Assembly: GCA_904846145.1 (NCBI GenBank)
Contig: CAJGZL010000001.1
Span: 1,116,001-1,180,000 of the forward strand
Length of the DNA stretch: 64,000 nucleotides
DNA from: Psychrobacter immobilis
GTDB lineage: Bacteria; Pseudomonadota; Gammaproteobacteria; Pseudomonadales; Moraxellaceae
Direction of reading: 5' to 3'
Below, piece after piece: positions 37,186 through 46,865 of the stretch (within the stretch, counting starts at the first letter, position 1; every line of letters begins with the position of its first letter). Under the pieces are notes generated by a model. The model had not been told where the DNA came from. It was given only the letters and a program-made list of their open reading frames with translations, and ran no database searches. A program made the position numbers and the translations under genes.

Positions 37186-39402
37186 ATGAAATATCATATT
37201 GAAGGTATGGACTGTGCCAGTTGCATCGGCAAGATTGAAACAGCTTTGAAACGTATGCCTGGGGTTTCTGATGTTGAGCTAAATTTTGCTACAGAAACGC
37301 TAGAGCTAAGCTTGGCCCCTGATGCGCCGACTCAGGCTAGTGATATTGAAAAAACCATCAAAAGCCTAGGGTTCGGTATATCTGCCAATACTGGTCAACA
37401 AACTGTATCGGCTATTGATATTGACAGCGACAATCAGATGGCTCCGCAGGATAAGCGGTGGTGGCAAACTCAAAAAGGCAAACAGGTTGTTGGTCTCGGT
37501 ATTTTGATGGGCAGCGCTTATGCACTGTCACTACTGTTCCCCGCTTATGGGATATGGGTGTTTGCCATCGCTGTGATTGTAGGCGTTTTTCCATTTGCAC
37601 GCAAAGCCTTAGCACTGGCTAAAACAGGTTCATTCTTTTCAATTGAAACGCTGATGTCCGTCGCCGTGCTTGGCGCACTTATCATTGGTGAAGCTGAAGA
37701 GGCCGCAGCGGTTGTCTTTTTGTTCTCAATCGGTGAACTGTTTGAGAGTATCGCTGCTGATCGCGCTCGCGCTGGCATCAGAGCCTTATCATCGCTGGTT
37801 CCGAAAAGTGCGATTTTACTTGATGCTCAAGGTGGGCAGCGTAACGTTCCAGCGACTTCACTACAAGTGAATGACCTTGTGCTGGTGCGTCCTGGAGATA
37901 GGGTATCTGCTGATGGTTCCATTGTTCAAGGTGCGTCCAGCCTTGATGATTCGCCCGTGACGGGAGAGTCTGTTCCTGTTGCCAAGACGATGGGTGACAA
38001 TGTATTTGCAGGGTCAATTAACATCGATGGTGTGCTCCAAGTGCGCGTAGAAAAGACAGCCGCCGATAACACTATTTCGCGCATTATTGATTTGGTAGAG
38101 CAAGCGCAAGCTTCCAAAGCACCCACTGCCCGTTTTATTGAGAAATTCAGTCGTTACTATACACCGGCTGTGATGGCTATTGCCGCCCTAATTATCATCG
38201 TCCCACCGTTAACCATGGGCGGAGATTGGTCAACTTGGTTATATCGAGGTCTAGCCTTATTATTGATCGCTTGTCCTTGTGCTCTTGTGCTCTCAACACC
38301 AGCTGCTATCGCCTCTGGTCTAGCGGTCGGTGCGCGCCGCGGCTTGCTGATCAAGGGCGGTAGTGCTTTAGAAACCATCGGCCAAGTGAAGACAGTCGCT
38401 TTTGACAAGACAGGCACTTTAACTGAAGGCAAACCACGCGTGACCGATGTTGTTGACATTACACAAGAGTATTCAAGTGTTCAAGGTCAGGATTCTCAGG
38501 ATCAGGGTTCTCAAGGTAAAGATAAGGTATTGGCGCTCTTTGCCAGTGTGGAGACAGGTTCTAGTCACCCGCTTGCTGAAGCTATTGTCAGTCATGCCAA
38601 AGCCGCCAAAGTTGTCATACCTGTGGCTTCTAAAGCTTCTGCTACTGCGGGTAAAGCGGTACACGCAACTATCGCTGGGCGCGCGCTAGCTATCGGTTCG
38701 CCTGTTTATGCCGCAGATGAGGCATCAATTTCAGCCGAGCAACAGGCACAAATCGAGGCGCTGCAAAATGAGGGCAAGACCGTCTCAGTTCTTTTCGATG
38801 AGCAAAGTCGAGAAGTGCTTGGATTGGTCGCACTAAGAGACGAGTTACGAGACGACGCTCATGAAGGTGTGGCTCAACTTAAAGCGATGGGTGTGCGCTC
38901 CGTCATGCTAACAGGCGACAACCGCTTAACCGCTCAAGCACTTGCCAGTAATTTAGACGTGGAATGGGAAGCTGAGCTGTTGCCTGAGGACAAACTGCGC
39001 TTGCTTAACGAGATGAAGAATAACAGAAAAATAGCGATGGTGGGTGATGGTATTAACGATGCGCCAGCACTAGCAACCGCTGATGTTGGCATCGCGATGG
39101 GTGGTGGTACCGATGTGGCCATTGAGACGGCCGATATCGCATTATTAAAAAGTCGTGTTACAGACATGGCCCATCTGATTGCACTTTCGCGTGCCACCAT
39201 GCGCAACATTCATCAGAACGTCATTTTCGCTTTAGGTCTCAAAGGCGTCTTTCTGATCACGACCGTATTCGGCATTACTGGACTATGGATTGCGGTTCTA
39301 GCTGATGCTGGAGCAACAGTGCTCGTTACTCTCAATGCGTTACGTTTACTGCGCTTTAAAGGCGCGCCTCCACTGGTAACTCCGCCTAAAGTAGTTAAAT
39401 AA
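37186..39402 (+). CDS. cadA: P1B-type ATPase exporting Cd/Zn/Pb
   Basis: 738 residues. One N-terminal HMA domain (GMDCASC at 8-14) is followed by eight membrane helices. The actuator loop carries DSPVTGESVPV, helix 6 the CPC motif (IACPCALVLSTP), the phosphorylation site DKTGTLTEG, the HP motif (SSHPLAEAI) and MVGDGINDAPAL. Helix 8 has LADAGATVLVTLNALRLL, whose Asp marks Zn/Cd/Pb specificity (ZntA/CadA branch). Exports metal from cytoplasm to periplasm. Controlled by CadR from the divergent gene. Confidence 0.95.
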   Translation: MKYHIEGMDCASCIGKIETALKRMPGVSDVELNFATETLELSLAPDAPTQASDIEKTIKSLGFGISANTGQQTVSAIDIDSDNQMAPQDKRWWQTQKGKQVVGLGILMGSAYALSLLFPAYGIWVFAIAVIVGVFPFARKALALAKTGSFFSIETLMSVAVLGALIIGEAEEAAAVVFLFSIGELFESIAADRARAGIRALSSLVPKSAILLDAQGGQRNVPATSLQVNDLVLVRPGDRVSADGSIVQGASSLDDSPVTGESVPVAKTMGDNVFAGSINIDGVLQVRVEKTAADNTISRIIDLVEQAQASKAPTARFIEKFSRYYTPAVMAIAALIIIVPPLTMGGDWSTWLYRGLALLLIACPCALVLSTPAAIASGLAVGARRGLLIKGGSALETIGQVKTVAFDKTGTLTEGKPRVTDVVDITQEYSSVQGQDSQDQGSQGKDKVLALFASVETGSSHPLAEAIVSHAKAAKVVIPVASKASATAGKAVHATIAGRALAIGSPVYAADEASISAEQQAQIEALQNEGKTVSVLFDEQSREVLGLVALRDELRDDAHEGVAQLKAMGVRSVMLTGDNRLTAQALASNLDVEWEAELLPEDKLRLLNEMKNNRKIAMVGDGINDAPALATADVGIAMGGGTDVAIETADIALLKSRVTDMAHLIALSRATMRNIHQNVIFALGLKGVFLITTVFGITGLWIAVLADAGATVLVTLNALRLLRFKGAPPLVTPPKVVK

Positions 39403-39523
39403 AACCCTTCGAAATCAATTAAAAACTAGAGATAGCAGCAGATTTCGGGGGTGGGTTCTAATAATAAAAATTCCACCGCTACAGTAAACTGCAACCGCAT
39501 TAGAGTAAATAAGGTTAGACCGT

Positions 39524-41572
39524 ATGTTGATTACAGAATTGGGCTATTTTGCCTTGCTTACCGCTTTTGTATTGGCGTTATTGCAGGTAATTCTGCCAAC
39601 TATTGGTGTTATTCGTAACCAAGTTGCTTGGCAACGACTAGCCCCTAGCTTAGCTTGGGCACAGTTTGCCGCCATGATAACGTCATTTGGCGCTTTGATA
39701 GCAGGTTTTTATTATAATGATTTTAGCCTCAGTTACGTCGCGCAGCATTCCAATACGCTGTTGCCTTGGTACTATAAGTTATCGGCGACATGGGGCGGAC
39801 ACGAGGGCTCTTTGCTGCTATGGATGACCATCATGGCCACATGGTGTGCACTGGTATCATACTTTAGTCGCGGCTTGCCGTTATCAATGCGTGCGCGGGT
39901 ATTAGTTATTTTGGCCGGTGTACAGTTAATGATGCTAACAATGCTGATATTTACCTCGTCACCGTTTGAGCGTACCTTACCCAATCTAGCGGTCGATGGC
40001 GCTGATTTAAATCCTGTCCTACAAGATTTCGGTCTGATTATTCATCCGCCCATGTTATATATGGGCTATGTGGGTATGGTAGTGCCTTTTGCATTTTGTA
40101 TGGCGGCATTGTGGGAAGGGCGTTTAGATGCTGCTTGGACACGCTGGTCACGTCCATGGGCGCTGGCGGCTTGGGGATTTTTGACCATTGGTATTGCACT
40201 GGGCTCGTGGTGGGCCTACTACGAGCTTGGCTGGGGCGGTTGGTGGTTTTGGGATCCGGTAGAGAACGCCTCGTTTATGCCTTGGCTTGTCGGCTTAGCA
40301 TTGCTGCATTCATTAGCAGTCACTGAAAAGCGCGGGGTGTTTAAAGCATGGACCATCATGCTGGCTATTTTCGCCTTTGCCTTAAGCTTGCTTGGCACGT
40401 TCCTGGTACGCTCTGGAGTCCTTACCTCAGTGCATTCGTTTGCCGCTGATCCGACGCGTGGTTTGGTTATCTTAGCTATTCTTGGCATTATCATCGGTAG
40501 TGGTCTATTGATGTTTGCCGTTCGCGGTTGGCGTTTAACCGTTGAAAGTCAATATCAGCTGATTTCACGTGAGTCCTTTTTAGTGATCAACAACGCCATC
40601 ATTTTGATTGCAACCTTAGTGGTGTTGCTCGGCACCCTCTATCCTATTATCGCTGATGCCTTTGGTTTAGGACAAGTGTCCGTCGGCCCTCCTTATTTTA
40701 ATGCATTATTTGTACCTTTAACGTGGCTGTTATTAATAGCTATGGGTATGGGCTCAAATATTCGCTGGAAAAAAGACACCCGTCCACTACTGGGTATAGG
40801 CATGGTCATCGCCGTTAGTAGCTTAGTATTAGCCGCCATTATTACTTACTTTGTTAATCCATCGTCTATGCTTAATATTGGTGTGACTTTAGCCGTTAGC
40901 TTTTGGGTACTGCTATGGATGGCAGTTGATTTTAAAGATAAAACTAAGAATGCGCCTAATCTTTTTAACGGTTTGCGGCAGTTGCGTCTGAGCTATTGGG
41001 GTCAACAGACTGCTCATATTGGCGTATTGGTTGCTGTCATTGGCATAGCCTTTACTAGTAGCTTGAGTATTGAGCGTGACGTAGCAATGGGTATTGGCGA
41101 TACAGTCAATGTTCAAGGTTACGATTTTGAAGTAACTGAATTTTTTGAAATAAAGGGGAGTAACTTTGATGCAACGCAAGCTGAGGTTGTAGTGACTAAG
41201 AATGGCCAAGAAGTGGCAACGCTATATCCTGAAAAACGTACGTATATTATCAGCACTATGCCAACAACTGAGGCCGCTATTGACCCCAATCTTATGCGCG
41301 ATGTTTATGTCGCACTGGGCGAACCTATTGCCGATGGTAGTAACCAATGGGCATTAAGGATTTATGTAAAACCATTAATTCGCTGGATTTGGTTAGGGGC
41401 AATTATCATGGCTCTAGGTGGATTAATTAGCATGCTTGATAAACGATACCGCATCAAAAAAGTTAAAGCTCCATTGCTAGTTACTGGTGATCTGGCTACT
41501 GATGGAGTCAATGAGGTAGCTATTGAACAGGCAATCTCAGCATCGACGATGTCGACACTAAAGGAGAAATAA
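39524..41572 (+). CDS. ccmF: Cytochrome c haem lyase subunit CcmF
   Basis: 682 residues with about 14 membrane helices. Seen: the WGGHEGSLLLW start of the core, the Trp-rich haem-handling motif (GWGGWWFWDPVENASFMPWL), conserved His residues around it (IIHPPMLYMGYV and LLHSLAVTEKRG) and the large C-terminal periplasmic loop. Works with CcmH and CcmI to ligate haem to apocytochromes. First gene of ccmF-ccmG-ccmH-ccmI; its stop directly adjoins the next ATG. ccmA-E are not in the window. Confidence 0.96.
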   Translation: MLITELGYFALLTAFVLALLQVILPTIGVIRNQVAWQRLAPSLAWAQFAAMITSFGALIAGFYYNDFSLSYVAQHSNTLLPWYYKLSATWGGHEGSLLLWMTIMATWCALVSYFSRGLPLSMRARVLVILAGVQLMMLTMLIFTSSPFERTLPNLAVDGADLNPVLQDFGLIIHPPMLYMGYVGMVVPFAFCMAALWEGRLDAAWTRWSRPWALAAWGFLTIGIALGSWWAYYELGWGGWWFWDPVENASFMPWLVGLALLHSLAVTEKRGVFKAWTIMLAIFAFALSLLGTFLVRSGVLTSVHSFAADPTRGLVILAILGIIIGSGLLMFAVRGWRLTVESQYQLISRESFLVINNAIILIATLVVLLGTLYPIIADAFGLGQVSVGPPYFNALFVPLTWLLLIAMGMGSNIRWKKDTRPLLGIGMVIAVSSLVLAAIITYFVNPSSMLNIGVTLAVSFWVLLWMAVDFKDKTKNAPNLFNGLRQLRLSYWGQQTAHIGVLVAVIGIAFTSSLSIERDVAMGIGDTVNVQGYDFEVTEFFEIKGSNFDATQAEVVVTKNGQEVATLYPEKRTYIISTMPTTEAAIDPNLMRDVYVALGEPIADGSNQWALRIYVKPLIRWIWLGAIIMALGGLISMLDKRYRIKKVKAPLLVTGDLATDGVNEVAIEQAISASTMSTLKEK

Positions 41573-42235
41573 ATGACTATGTCGAATAATACTCCTGAGC
41601 AAAAAGATAGCCAAAACAGTAAGCAGCGTAACCCAAAGACAATGAAAAAAAAGCAGACGAAGCTATGGTTCTTAGTTCCGCTTATCCTCTTTTTTGGTTT
41701 GGTAGTTATATTGTACATGCGCTTAGGTAAACCAACAGACATTGTGACCAATACCGCTCTTGAGCGTCCGGTTCCTACCTTTGAGCTGCCGTTATTAGCA
41801 GATACTACCCGTACTATCACCAATGATAATTTGCCGGATAAGCCGTTTTTACTTAATGTTTGGGGCTCATGGTGCCCAACTTGCGTTATTGAGCATCCGT
41901 TTTTAATGCAACTAGAAGAGCGCGGCGTTGATATCGTTGGTGTGAATTATAAGGATGAGATTGGTAATGCGCTCAGTTACTTAAACCGAGGCGGTGATCC
42001 ATTTTCTATGTCTATTCAGGATTCATTGGGTCAGTTTGCTCTAGACTTAGGCATAACTGGTGCGCCCGAAACCTTTGTTGTGGATGGAGATGGCATCATT
42101 CGTCAGCATATTGTTGGTGAGGTTAATGAAGCCAATTGGCAACAGCGTGTTAAGCCGTGCCTGACCGTACTTAATGAGGCTAATAAGAACAACGATAGTC
42201 CTGATCTCATTCAGGTTGAGGAGATGTGCAAATGA
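41573..42235 (+). CDS. ccmG: Thiol-disulfide protein CcmG (DsbE)
   Basis: 220 residues. A charged cytoplasmic N-terminal stretch of about 35 residues, one membrane anchor (LWFLVPLILFFGLVVILY) and a thioredoxin fold with WGSWCPTCVIEHP and cis-Pro GAPETFVVDGDG. It reduces apocytochrome or CcmH cysteines with electrons from DsbD, a copy of which lies in the same island block. Overlaps ccmH by about 10 bp. Confidence 0.94.
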   Translation: MTMSNNTPEQKDSQNSKQRNPKTMKKKQTKLWFLVPLILFFGLVVILYMRLGKPTDIVTNTALERPVPTFELPLLADTTRTITNDNLPDKPFLLNVWGSWCPTCVIEHPFLMQLEERGVDIVGVNYKDEIGNALSYLNRGGDPFSMSIQDSLGQFALDLGITGAPETFVVDGDGIIRQHIVGEVNEANWQQRVKPCLTVLNEANKNNDSPDLIQVEEMCK

Positions 42236-42801
42236 ACGTTATTCGAATAAGAGCTCCTCAACTAAAACCCAATATAGTTTTAAAACTAGCAAGCTTAATA
42301 CTAGCGTGTCTGCTTAACATGACGGCAAACGCAGCTATTGACGTATACGATTTTGACTCACCACAGCAAGAAGCTCAGTATCGTGGATTAATAGAAGAGT
42401 TTCGCTGCCCAAAATGCCAAAATCAAAACCTTGCAGCCTCTGATGCACCGATTGCACAGGATCTAAAGCAAAAAGTCTATGATTTAATTAAAGATAGACG
42501 TAGTGATGCTGAAATACGCGTCTATATGCAAGAGCGCTACGGTGACTTTATTAGCTACAAGCCGCCTATGCGACCATCAACATGGATCCTATGGTTTTTT
42601 CCACCACTATTATTGCTCGTCTTAATTATTGGTTGGTTTTGGCAAAGTAAGCGTCGCCAAGTTGTTGCCCGTGGTCAAAGCGGCGTCACAGTGAACAGTA
42701 CTGCTGCCTTGACCTCTACGGAAAAGGCTGAGCTTGATCGTCTATTATCGCAAGCTGAGAGTGTCGACCACGACATTACTAGCCTAGAGGACAAAAAATG
42801 A
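42226..42801 (+). CDS. ccmH: Cytochrome c maturation protein CcmH
   Basis: 191 residues with a signal sequence ending near ANA. The CxxC motif is in EFRCPKCQNQNLAASDAPIA; conserved helices are KVYDLIKDRRSDAEI and RYGDFISYKPP. A membrane anchor follows (WILWFFPPLLLLVLIIGWFW). Binds reduced apocytochrome and passes it to CcmF. Stop overlaps the ccmI start by 4 bp. Confidence 0.94.
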   Translation: MQMNVIRIRAPQLKPNIVLKLASLILACLLNMTANAAIDVYDFDSPQQEAQYRGLIEEFRCPKCQNQNLAASDAPIAQDLKQKVYDLIKDRRSDAEIRVYMQERYGDFISYKPPMRPSTWILWFFPPLLLLVLIIGWFWQSKRRQVVARGQSGVTVNSTAALTSTEKAELDRLLSQAESVDHDITSLEDKK

Positions 42802-44078
42802 CTCTATTTTCTACTTTTGGCTTATTTGTAACTCTAAGCTTGCTGATTGCTCTTATATTTGCGCTGATTGCTATTATGCCATGGCTACGAGCACCGCGTT
42901 TGCAGTCCAAACCAATAGACAATCAACTGCTAGATATTAATGTTGCAGTATTTCGCGAACGTTTAGCTGAGCTACAAACAGATAAAGACAGCGGTACTAT
43001 TAATAATAGCCATTATCAAAATCAAAAGCTGGAGCTTGAGCGTCAGCTATTAGATGCGCAGCGTCAGATAACACCTATGGTCACCCCTGATGTCAAAAGC
43101 CGTTTAATTGTCGCAGCTTGGATCCCAATATTGGCTGCAATGGCGTATTTACTAATAGGCAATCGTACGCCCGTGTTTGATTTGTGGACAGCTGAGGACA
43201 AAGTAGGACAAGTGGCTGACGACCTATTGACAGCTAAAATTGACAAGCCGCCATCATGGGCGTTTGAAGATGGTCGTCAACTGATTAGCGCCATGCAAAC
43301 CAATGTTCATCGTAATGCTGATGATCCTAATCGCTGGATGCGCCTATCCGAGCTTTTCTTATCTATGGAGGCAACTGATTCTGCGCTGGAAGCCTTATCT
43401 CGTGCCTATCGTTTAGCTCCTGAAAATGAAGAAATCGCCACCACTTATGCTCAGACTAGCTTTTTCGTTAATGAAGGTCAGTTAGACGCCAATATTCGCC
43501 GTGTATTACAAGCTATATTAGCTAAGAATCCGCAGCATGAACGGGCTCAAATGCTCATGGCAATGGGTGAGACTCGTAGTAGTAACTTTGCCCAAGCGCA
43601 AGGTTGGATTAAACGCTTACAAGGCAGCATTGTGGCCAAACCAGGTGATCATACTAAAGCTTTAGCAAGCTTAGATGAGTTAAGCAACTACGTTAGCACG
43701 CAAGAAAAGCAAGCGCTAGAAGGTATTGACGTGACAGTGAAAATTAACGCTAATTTATTACCGTTAGTGAAAGCTGATGATGTGTTGTTTGTTGCGATAC
43801 GTGACGTTAAAGGAGGTCCACCGTTTGCCGCCAAACGTTTACCCATTAGTGTTATTGAGCAAGGTGAGGCCAGTATCCGCTTAAGCAATCTTGATGCGAT
43901 GATGCCAGATCGCACGTTAAATTCAGCTCGTAGTGACAAAACTCAGTTAGCAGTCGTTGCTCGTATTAGTCATAGCGGTAATGCCATAGCAGAGTCAGGC
44001 GACTTATCGGGTAATCCGATAGTGATTAGTGCTGAACAGACTCAGGTTAATATTGAAATCAATCAACAGATTCCCTAA
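42798..44078 (+). CDS. ccmI: Cytochrome c maturation protein CcmI
   Basis: 426 residues. Two membrane helices (near the N terminus and at about residue 105: SRLIVAAWIPILAAMAYLLI) flank a Leu-zipper-like region (FRERLAELQTDKDSG). A TPR domain follows (NRWMRLSELFLSMEATDSAL onward), then a C-terminal beta-rich domain (VKINANLLPLVKADDVLFVA). The TPRs bind the C terminus of apocytochromes. Last of the four ccm genes. Confidence 0.92.
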   Translation: MTLFSTFGLFVTLSLLIALIFALIAIMPWLRAPRLQSKPIDNQLLDINVAVFRERLAELQTDKDSGTINNSHYQNQKLELERQLLDAQRQITPMVTPDVKSRLIVAAWIPILAAMAYLLIGNRTPVFDLWTAEDKVGQVADDLLTAKIDKPPSWAFEDGRQLISAMQTNVHRNADDPNRWMRLSELFLSMEATDSALEALSRAYRLAPENEEIATTYAQTSFFVNEGQLDANIRRVLQAILAKNPQHERAQMLMAMGETRSSNFAQAQGWIKRLQGSIVAKPGDHTKALASLDELSNYVSTQEKQALEGIDVTVKINANLLPLVKADDVLFVAIRDVKGGPPFAAKRLPISVIEQGEASIRLSNLDAMMPDRTLNSARSDKTQLAVVARISHSGNAIAESGDLSGNPIVISAEQTQVNIEINQQIP

Positions 44079-44219
44079 TAAAAAATTATTACCGTAAGTT
44101 TCATAATACCAGAGCGGTAAGTGGAGCCGTTTTTAAAAGTGGCGCTATTAATAGTCGTATACTAAAAACATATACGTTTAACATTGTTCATTGTATAAAC
44201 ACAGATAAAGAAAACAACT

Positions 44220-44927
44220 ATGACTGAATCTACCGACAGATTAGATAGTACTAAATTGAATAGCGTTGAATCGGCTAGTACTAATATTGCTGACAATAAA
44301 GTACCTATAGCTGTGAGTAGTACTCATCAATCAATTGACTCTAAAACCATGAATCATACGCCTAAAGCTATGTACGTAACCTCAGGCAACTCGATAACAC
44401 CTAAAGGTAAGTTGAATAAAATGCCAAAAATGGTTGCCAATGGCAGTCGCGCTTTTATCTGGTATTTGTTGGCGATAATGGTATTAATACTTGATCAATG
44501 GACTAAGTGGTTGGCCCAAACCAAATTAGCGTTCAATGACCCCGTACCGGTCATTGAACCATTTCTCAACTGGACACTCGCTTATAACTATGGGGCAGCA
44601 TTTAGCTTTTTAGCCGACGCTGGCGGTTGGCAGAAATGGTTTTTCTCAGGCTTAGCTTTTGTAATGGCTATCTTTTTAACGGTTTATTTAATCAAAGCGC
44701 CACGTGCAGCCAAGCTATTGTCCATGGGGTTAGCCTTAATGCTCGGTGGTGCGATTGGCAACTTAATCGATCGTTTAAGAATTGGTAAAGTGGTTGACTT
44801 TATCCATGTGCATTATGCTGATGTCTGGAATTATCCTATTTTCAATGTTGCAGATATAGGTGTCTGTGTCGGTGTCGCATTGATTATAATTGACATGATA
44901 TTTTTAGAAAGTAAGCGTAATAAATAA
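44220..44927 (+). CDS. lspA: Lipoprotein signal peptidase
   Basis: Cleaves the signal peptide of diacylated prolipoproteins. Four membrane helices with LDQWTKWLAQTKL, YNYGAAFSFLADAGGWQ (Moraxellaceae-like), and the two catalytic Asp in GNLIDRLRIGKVVDFIHV and FNVADIGVCVGV. As listed it has 235 residues with a polar extension of about 75 before the first helix. A start at 44421 (MPKMVANGS) would give the usual length; no clear ribosome site settles this. LspA copies often travel with metal-resistance genes. Partner of the island lnt. Confidence 0.93.
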   Translation: MTESTDRLDSTKLNSVESASTNIADNKVPIAVSSTHQSIDSKTMNHTPKAMYVTSGNSITPKGKLNKMPKMVANGSRAFIWYLLAIMVLILDQWTKWLAQTKLAFNDPVPVIEPFLNWTLAYNYGAAFSFLADAGGWQKWFFSGLAFVMAIFLTVYLIKAPRAAKLLSMGLALMLGGAIGNLIDRLRIGKVVDFIHVHYADVWNYPIFNVADIGVCVGVALIIIDMIFLESKRNK

Positions 44928-45172
44928 GCACATTGATGCCGATTATCACAAACAAAATGAACTAGCGTCGTAGTCACTCTATACGGAAAAATACTTTTTA
45001 TACTTGAGTATGTTTATAAAATGTGAACTGGAAGGTAATGTATGACTGGTATAGGTACTCACTCATTTTAGGTCTTAAAACCCAATACTTAAAAGCTCTG
45101 CGTAGAGCCATTATTATAGAGACATTGAATAATCCATAAATTCTTTATTGATAATAACAAAAGGAAAATATA

Positions 45173-45274
45173 GTGTCACAGACTCAGCCAACTATTGAAA
45201 AAATTCACAGCCTTAGAAAAAAAACAAGAGACAGCGTTAAAAAGTCTTACCCTTATATAGTCGATACACTCTAA
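45173..45274 (+). CDS. Possible small protein of 33 residues
   Basis: GTG start preceded by AAGGAAA at good spacing; reads VSQTQPTIEKIHSLRKKTRD and ends in TYPYIVDTL-like residues. Very basic and helical. I know no relative; it may be the decayed start of a longer gene. Confidence 0.3.
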   Translation: MSQTQPTIEKIHSLRKKTRDSVKKSYPYIVDTL

Positions 45275-45369
45275 AAATGTCATAGCACTACTGGGATGAA
45301 TTTTGCGCAGCCTCTGGGAACGCAGCACGCAAGTAAAATTTATACCAGTAGCGCGTTTAAATCCATAAC

Positions 45370-45671
45370 ATTTTTACATTCAGCTGACTATAGGCTATCT
45401 AGAAGGCACCTCTTTCTTATTATTGCTCTTCATCGCCATGCCACTAAAATATATGATGGACATTCCAGAAGGTGTGAAATACATCGGTATGGCACACGGT
45501 ATGTTGTTTATTACCTATATCATAATACTTATAGGCTCAGCTATCAAAATGAAAATGCCTCTTTGGGCAATACCTGCGGGCGTACTCGGCTCACTCTTAC
45601 CTTTTGGCCCATTTATATTCGATCATTTACTAAAAAAGAACTTGCAGGAAAATGTAAGTAAAGAAGCCTAG
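45370..45671 (+). pseudogene. DUF3817 membrane protein, 5'-truncated
   Basis: The frame reads ...IGYLEGTSFLLLLFIAMPLKY, GMAHGMLFITYIIIL and GVLGSLLPFGPFIFDH, the body of a small DUF3817 integral membrane protein. The usual first ten or so residues and a start codon are missing: a stop lies just upstream in frame at about 45367. An internal ATG at 45423 would lose the first helix. Probably a remnant. Confidence 0.6.
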
Positions 45672-46199
45672 AACAAGCTCTGCTATAAATGCCACAAACG
45701 TATCTTATTACTCAAGATTATTTTTCCTAACTAAATCACAAGCCGCCATCACTCATCGTGGCGACAAATGAATAACATTGAGCAGAAATTAATCACAATA
45801 AAACTTTAATTCAGACCCAGTATGAATAGTCTCACACTCCAGTTACTTTTCGAACTTATCTTACATACTATCGACAAACCCGTTTTGTTTAAAAGCTAAA
45901 CAGGTTTTGTCATCCGCGATGGCTTTCCTGTTATCGTAGGGTATACCCCAAGGGAACCAACCATTTAACCCTTCAAACCTATTAACAGACTACTCAAAAT
46001 AGACTGTTAATATGGAACTATCTATAACAGGCTTTTGAATTATGGGACTGGTCGCCGCGCTTTTGCCCTATCATTAGCCTATACCCAAAACATAAAACCT
46101 CTAAACAATAACTTATCTATCATTAGTCTTGTTTTACATATTAAACGATAGTATTATCCTTAAACGCTAAATTACAAGTCTAAACGATAAGATAATGCT
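45672..46199. other. Intergenic region before the resolvase with duplicated and repeat sequence
   Basis: No gene seen. A stretch around 45950-46040 (TATACCCCAAGGG, AATAGACTGTTAATATGGAACT) resembles 26870-26965 before the decayed resolvase (ATACCCCAGGGG, AATAGACTGCAATAATGGAACT). A near-hairpin at about 45889-45913 pairs AAACCCGTTT with AAACAGGTTT. Confidence 0.6.
46102..46190 (+). promoter_or_regulatory. Probable resolvase binding region (res)
   Basis: TAAACAATA, TAAACGATA, TAAACGCTA and TAAACGATA occur at 46102, 46142, 46161 and 46181, with inverted TATC-type half sites between. The array ends 10 bp before the resolvase start, the usual place of a res site. Confidence 0.6.
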
Positions 46200-46790
46200 A
46201 TGACAGTCAGAATTTATGTAAGAGCGAGCACTAAAGACCAAGATGCTAAGAGAGCCTTGTCTGAGTTGATTAGCTTTAGCAAAAGCTATGAAGATGACCA
46301 TGCTGAGTATGTTGAAAATTACAGTGGTACTAAGTTAGATAGACCAGCGCTTACTAAATTGCTTGTTGATGCTAATCAAGACGATATATTGCTTGTTGAG
46401 AGTGTAGATAGATTGAGTAGATTATCCCAGGATGACTTTGCTATTTTAAAGCAAAGAATTAAAGACAAAGGGTTAAGGCTAGTAGTAGCAGACCTGCCCA
46501 CTACTCATACAATCAACGTTGGTATGACTGGTGAAATTCTAAACGTAGTAAATAACATGCTCATAGACTTATTAGCTACGATGGCTAAATTAGATAATGA
46601 CAAGCGTAGAGAGCGGATCAAACAGGGTTTAGCTAGAAGTGGTTATAAGCCCTCAGGTAAGAAGCCTAATATAGCAAAGCATAAACGTATCTTAGAATTA
46701 GATAGTCAAAACACTATGACAAAAGATGAGATAGCCAAGGCGGTTGGTGTTGGGGTAGCTACCGTTTATCGTGTGTTAAAACATTCTTAA
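46200..46790 (+). CDS. Serine recombinase of the resolvase/invertase family
   Basis: 196 residues. The catalytic Ser is in IYVRASTKDQDAKR, with conserved Arg in VESVDRLSRLSQDDF and the E-helix region MLIDLLATMAKLDNDKRRERI. A C-terminal helix-turn-helix follows (MTKDEIAKAVGVGVATVYRV). Typical small resolvase length. It would act at the repeats just upstream. Together with the decayed copy at 26977 it lines the metal/cytochrome block, hinting that the block came from a plasmid or transposon. Confidence 0.92.
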   Translation: MTVRIYVRASTKDQDAKRALSELISFSKSYEDDHAEYVENYSGTKLDRPALTKLLVDANQDDILLVESVDRLSRLSQDDFAILKQRIKDKGLRLVVADLPTTHTINVGMTGEILNVVNNMLIDLLATMAKLDNDKRRERIKQGLARSGYKPSGKKPNIAKHKRILELDSQNTMTKDEIAKAVGVGVATVYRVLKHS

Positions 46791-46865
46791 TAGCTCAGAT
46801 ACTTTACATTATAGACTAGCCTTTTATCGGATCTATATAAATATGCTAAATCAAGATACAGTTAA

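Noticed and set aside
46102..46190. Iterons of a plasmid replication origin
   Set aside because: No replication protein is nearby, spacing is uneven, and the repeats stop 10 bp before a resolvase, which fits a res site better.
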